From the NCBI GenBank assembly GCA_040002845.1, contig JBDUDR010000054.1:1-16222 (forward strand): DNA of 16,222 nucleotides, read 5' to 3'. The notes beneath the pieces were generated by a model, which made no database searches, was not told the origin of the DNA, and saw nothing but the letters and a program-made list of their open reading frames with translations. The position numbers were made by a program, and so were the translations under genes. Below are positions 13,710-16,222 of this stretch, in pieces. This DNA is from JBDUDR01 sp040002845. Lineage in GTDB: Bacteria; Actinomycetota; Actinomycetes; Propionibacteriales; Nocardioidaceae. How positions within the stretch are numbered: position 1 is the stretch's first letter; each line of letters begins with the position of its first letter.

Positions 13710-14882
13710 TCAGGCGGATGGCACAGCCTTTCGCGGGTCGAGGAACGGGATCGCCGCGGTCTTGGCGGGGGTTCGCTCCCCGGTCTTCCACTCGATTTCG
13801 AGATCGTTGCCCGGGTTGGCGAGCTCGGCTGGCACCCACACGTACCCGATGTTGCGCTCTAGGCGCGGCGACCAGACCAGGTCTGTGACGCGGCCCACCC
13901 GCTGCCCGCCAGCTAGAGCGGGCCGCGCCTCGGTGAGCTCGAAGAACGAGGGGTCACCGGGTGCCTCGATGCCGACAAGCTTGCGCGTAACCCCTTGCCC
14001 GCGGATGCGCTCCAGCGCGGCCTTGCCGACGTAGTCGGCGTCTTGCGCCTCCACCAGCCGCTCGAGCCCGGTGACCTCGAACGGGTTGTTCTCCAAGGTG
14101 AAGTCGGAGTTATAGTTGAAGATGCCCGCCTCGATGCGGCGCGCCTCACATGGGGCGATCGGCCTGATGCGGTGAGGCGCACCCGCTTCCATGATCGTCT
14201 CCCAGAGTTCGTCGCCGCGGGAGGGATCGGTGAGAAAGACCTCGTACCCGACCTCACCGGTCCAGCCGGTGCGGCTGACCACAACCGGAATGCCCGCGAT
14301 GGCTGCATCCAGGGCCCAGTAGTACTTCAGGCCGACGATGGCCTCACCGGCGAGGTCGCGCATGAGGTCCTTCGCCTTCGGTCCCTGCACCTGCACCGGA
14401 TAGGCCTCAGGCAGCGACACGGTGGCGTGCAGACCCCTGCCCTGGGCCAGCCCCATCGCATACAGGTGGGCGTCACCGTCGGCCAGGCACAGCCAGAAGG
14501 TGTTCTGGTCACGCCGCAACAGCACCGGGTCGTTGACGATGCCCCCATCGGGGGCGATGATCGGCGCGTACTTGCCCTGCCCGGCCGCGCATTTGGTGAG
14601 GTCGCGACAGGTGAGCGCGTTTGCAAGCTCAAAGCCGTCTGGCCCGCTGATCTGCACCACCCGCTCCACGCCGACGTCCCACAGTGTGACGTCGTTCACC
14701 AGCGCCCAATACTCTGCGGCGAGGTCGTCGTAGTAGGCGGGCAGGTACATGTGGTTGTACACGTCGTAGGCCTGGCAGCCCCACCGCAGCGTCGCCTCGA
14801 AAAACGGCGACTTCCGGTACCACGGGCCGAAGTACAAGGTACTGGACGTAGCGTCCGGGATCGCCCTGGCCTCACCGCTCAC
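13710..14882 (-). CDS. GcvT/DmdA-like tetrahydrofolate-dependent methyltransferase (first paralogue)
   Basis: This 390-residue protein of the glycine cleavage T-protein/DMSP demethylase superfamily should transfer a one-carbon unit to tetrahydrofolate. Recognisable segments are VYNHMYLP at 41-48, VTLWDVGVER at 65-74, TCRDLT at 91-96, GGIVNDPVLLRR near 113-122 and RTGWTGEVGYEVFL, followed by a C-terminal GcvT barrel ending near 385. Where the glycine-cleavage enzyme has a paired DD, this one has N117-D118, as in DmdA-like demethylases, so a demethylation of a sulphonium, amine or methoxy compound is more likely than glycine cleavage. No gcvH/gcvP is nearby. GTG 14882 follows AAAGGTGG; the frame extends further upstream without coding character. 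It is divergent from its paralogue. Confidence 0.85.
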   Translation of the reverse strand: MSGEARAIPDATSSTLYFGPWYRKSPFFEATLRWGCQAYDVYNHMYLPAYYDDLAAEYWALVNDVTLWDVGVERVVQISGPDGFELANALTCRDLTKCAAGQGKYAPIIAPDGGIVNDPVLLRRDQNTFWLCLADGDAHLYAMGLAQGRGLHATVSLPEAYPVQVQGPKAKDLMRDLAGEAIVGLKYYWALDAAIAGIPVVVSRTGWTGEVGYEVFLTDPSRGDELWETIMEAGAPHRIRPIAPCEARRIEAGIFNYNSDFTLENNPFEVTGLERLVEAQDADYVGKAALERIRGQGVTRKLVGIEAPGDPSFFELTEARPALAGGQRVGRVTDLVWSPRLERNIGYVWVPAELANPGNDLEIEWKTGERTPAKTAAIPFLDPRKAVPSA

Positions 14883-14984
14883 GGCCCCACCTTTCACTGC
14901 CCCATCCTTTTTCCCTGAGGGCGGGGGCGGTTCGCTCGAACCCTCGATGCGGGGCTCTTCCCCAGCTCGCCCCCGGACTGAATA

Positions 14985-15006
14985 GTTGTTCAATTTGATC
15001 AATAAC
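14985..15006. promoter_or_regulatory. AT-rich imperfect dyad in the divergent promoter region, candidate operator
   Basis: GTTGTTCAATTTGATCAATAAC is an AT-rich island with a perfect inner TTGATCAA palindrome and weak outer symmetry (GTT...AAC) inside otherwise GC-rich DNA. It is near the middle of the region between the two divergent methyltransferase genes, so one regulator could control both. The symmetry is imperfect and no family of regulator can be named. Confidence 0.35.
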
Positions 15007-15084
15007 GCAAGTGGGGTCCCACTCCCTCCGCTTCGCCTCCCGGATTGGGCAAGCAAGCGGCGTGCGGTCGCCAAAGCCGCCGAT

Positions 15085-15090
15085 TATAGT
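15085..15090 (+). promoter_or_regulatory. Possible -10 element for the second methyltransferase gene
   Basis: TATAGT, preceded by GAT, is close to the vegetative -10 consensus and lies 78 bp before the ATG at 15168. At 17-bp spacing the -35 position reads GTGCGG, a poor match, so the promoter would be weak or activator-dependent. The call is tentative. Confidence 0.3.
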
Positions 15091-15167
15091 TTCCCGGAAC
15101 GTCTGGAGCGCACCCACGTCTGGTTGAGGCCGATGCTCGGCGTCGGTGTGAGAGAGGAGGAGGCCCA

Positions 15168-16222
15168 ATGAGCCACGTCGCGACCATGCCCAAACCGTTC
15201 GACATGTCGGTGGTGCAGAGGGGAGCGAGGTTGCGGCGCAGCCCTTTCTACGAGGCGACGCAGCGCTACGGCCCGAAGGGTTTCACGGTCTACAACCACA
15301 CCCTCTTCCCGATCAACTTCGACGATTTCGAGGCCGAGTACTGGCACCTGCTGAATCACGTGACCCTCTGGGACGTTGCCGTCGAGCGCAACGTGGAGGT
15401 AACGGGGCCAGACGGCTTCCGCTTCGCGCAGCTACTCACCTGCCGTGACCTCAGCACGTGCGCGGTCGGCCAAGCGAAGTATGTCCTTATCACGGCGCCG
15501 GACGGCGGCATCCTGAACGACCCGGTGATGCTGCGTCTGGACGAGAACACATTCTGGTTTGCGCTCGCCGACAGCGACGCGCTGGCGTACGCAAAGGGGT
15601 TGGCTGCGTACGCGGGAATGGACGTGAAGCTCTCGGAGGCCGAGGCGTACCCGCTTCAGATCCAGGGGCCGAAGTCGAAGGACGTTGTGCGCGACTTGTT
15701 CGGCGAGGATGTCCTCGACCTCCGCTACTACCACTTCCGCCGTCTCGACTTGGACGGCATCCCGCTCATCCTCACCCGGACGGGATGGACCTCGGAGGTC
15801 GGGTACGAGGTCTACCTCCTCGACGCCTCGCGCGGAACGGATCTGTGGGAGCGGATCATGGAGGCGGGGGCCCCCTACGAGATCCGCCCGACCGGGCCAG
15901 TCGACATCCGCCGGATCGAGGGTGGCATCTTCAACTGGGGTGCCGACATGACCTACGAGAACAACCCGTTCGAGCTGGGGCTAGACCGGCTGGTCGACCT
16001 GGACAGCGACGCCGATTTCGTCGCCCGCGAGGCGCTCGCGAGGGTCCGCGAGGAGGGGGTGAAGCAGAAGATCGTCGGCCTCGAAATCGACGGCGATCGA
16101 ATAGAGATGAACGCGACGACGTGGCCGGTCTCGGCAAACGGCGCGAGTGGAAGGGTGACCTCCGCCGTCTACTCGCCCCGCCTGGAGAAGAACATCGGCT
16201 ACGCGATGCTGCCGGTCGAGTA
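15168..16222 (+). CDS. GcvT/DmdA-like tetrahydrofolate-dependent methyltransferase (second paralogue), cut by window end
   Basis: An ATG after AGAGAGGAGGAGG opens a frame that stays open for 351 codons to the window end, so the C-terminus is missing. It is nearly gap-free against the divergent neighbour from SPF(F/Y)EAT at residue 25 onwards, with roughly half the residues identical by eye. Shared segments are VYNH at 41-44, LWDV at 67-70, TCRDL, GGILNDPVMLR with N117-D118, RTGWTSEVGYEVYL and a GLDRLVDL barrel start. The same NDP in place of DDL suggests demethylase-like rather than glycine-cleavage activity. The pair probably act on the same or related one-carbon donors. The expected full length is about 385-395 residues, so only some 40 are lost. 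Confidence 0.88.
   Translation, partial: MSHVATMPKPFDMSVVQRGARLRRSPFYEATQRYGPKGFTVYNHTLFPINFDDFEAEYWHLLNHVTLWDVAVERNVEVTGPDGFRFAQLLTCRDLSTCAVGQAKYVLITAPDGGILNDPVMLRLDENTFWFALADSDALAYAKGLAAYAGMDVKLSEAEAYPLQIQGPKSKDVVRDLFGEDVLDLRYYHFRRLDLDGIPLILTRTGWTSEVGYEVYLLDASRGTDLWERIMEAGAPYEIRPTGPVDIRRIEGGIFNWGADMTYENNPFELGLDRLVDLDSDADFVAREALARVREEGVKQKIVGLEIDGDRIEMNATTWPVSANGASGRVTSAVYSPRLEKNIGYAMLPVE

Noticed and set aside
13995..14918. 307-codon plus-strand frame
   Set aside because: Shadow of the first GcvT-like gene with Val/Gly/His/Arg-rich composition.
1..16222. CRISPR arrays, tRNA/rRNA genes or complete insertion sequences
   Set aside because: No spaced direct repeats of CRISPR type, no cloverleaf-forming segment recognised and no transposase frame found; the only tandem array (4868-4946) has no spacers.

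Overview
The window is high-GC DNA with strong G/C bias at third codon positions, frequent GTG starts and a mycobacterial-type LexA box. This points to an actinobacterium (Streptomyces or relative). The genus cannot be fixed from the sequence. The region reads as accessory DNA: about ten apparently intact genes, a truncated gene, three decayed gene remnants, and several short genes.

Left part (1-4542, + strand): a near-consensus SOS box precedes an Eco57I/TaqI-like adenine-N6 DNA methyltransferase. Next is a short gene that appears to be a restriction endonuclease cut off just after its Ser-x-Lys catalytic motif, so this looks like a restriction-modification system that has lost its nuclease. 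LtrA-family and membrane-anchored alpha/beta-hydrolase genes follow.

Middle (4800-7951, - strand): a tightly coupled four-gene redox operon, with each stop overlapping the next start. In transcription order it encodes ApbE (FAD:protein FMN transferase), a four-histidine ferric-reductase-like membrane cytochrome, a NuoF-like flavoprotein and a 65-residue ferredoxin. It probably carries electrons between NAD(P)H, flavin, haem and Fe-S centres at the membrane. No obvious protein substrate for ApbE is encoded here. A 21-bp tandem repeat array and a perfect 17-bp hairpin follow the operon.

Right-middle (8171-10341, + strand): a six-cysteine secreted-looking small protein without a visible signal peptide, then a secreted copper-radical oxidase (galactose/glyoxal oxidase family) with every metal ligand and the Tyr-Cys pair in place.

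Remnant zone (10354-13464): a minus-strand chimera of an ArsR-type regulator N-terminus joined to an aldo/keto-reductase C-terminus, a 54-residue small protein, a two-helix membrane protein with an alpha-helical cytosolic region, a 59-residue membrane protein, and a membrane-anchored gene broken by two mutually compensating frameshifts.

Right end (13710-16222): two divergent GcvT/DmdA-like tetrahydrofolate-dependent methyltransferase paralogues share a roughly 285-bp regulatory region. The second runs off the window.
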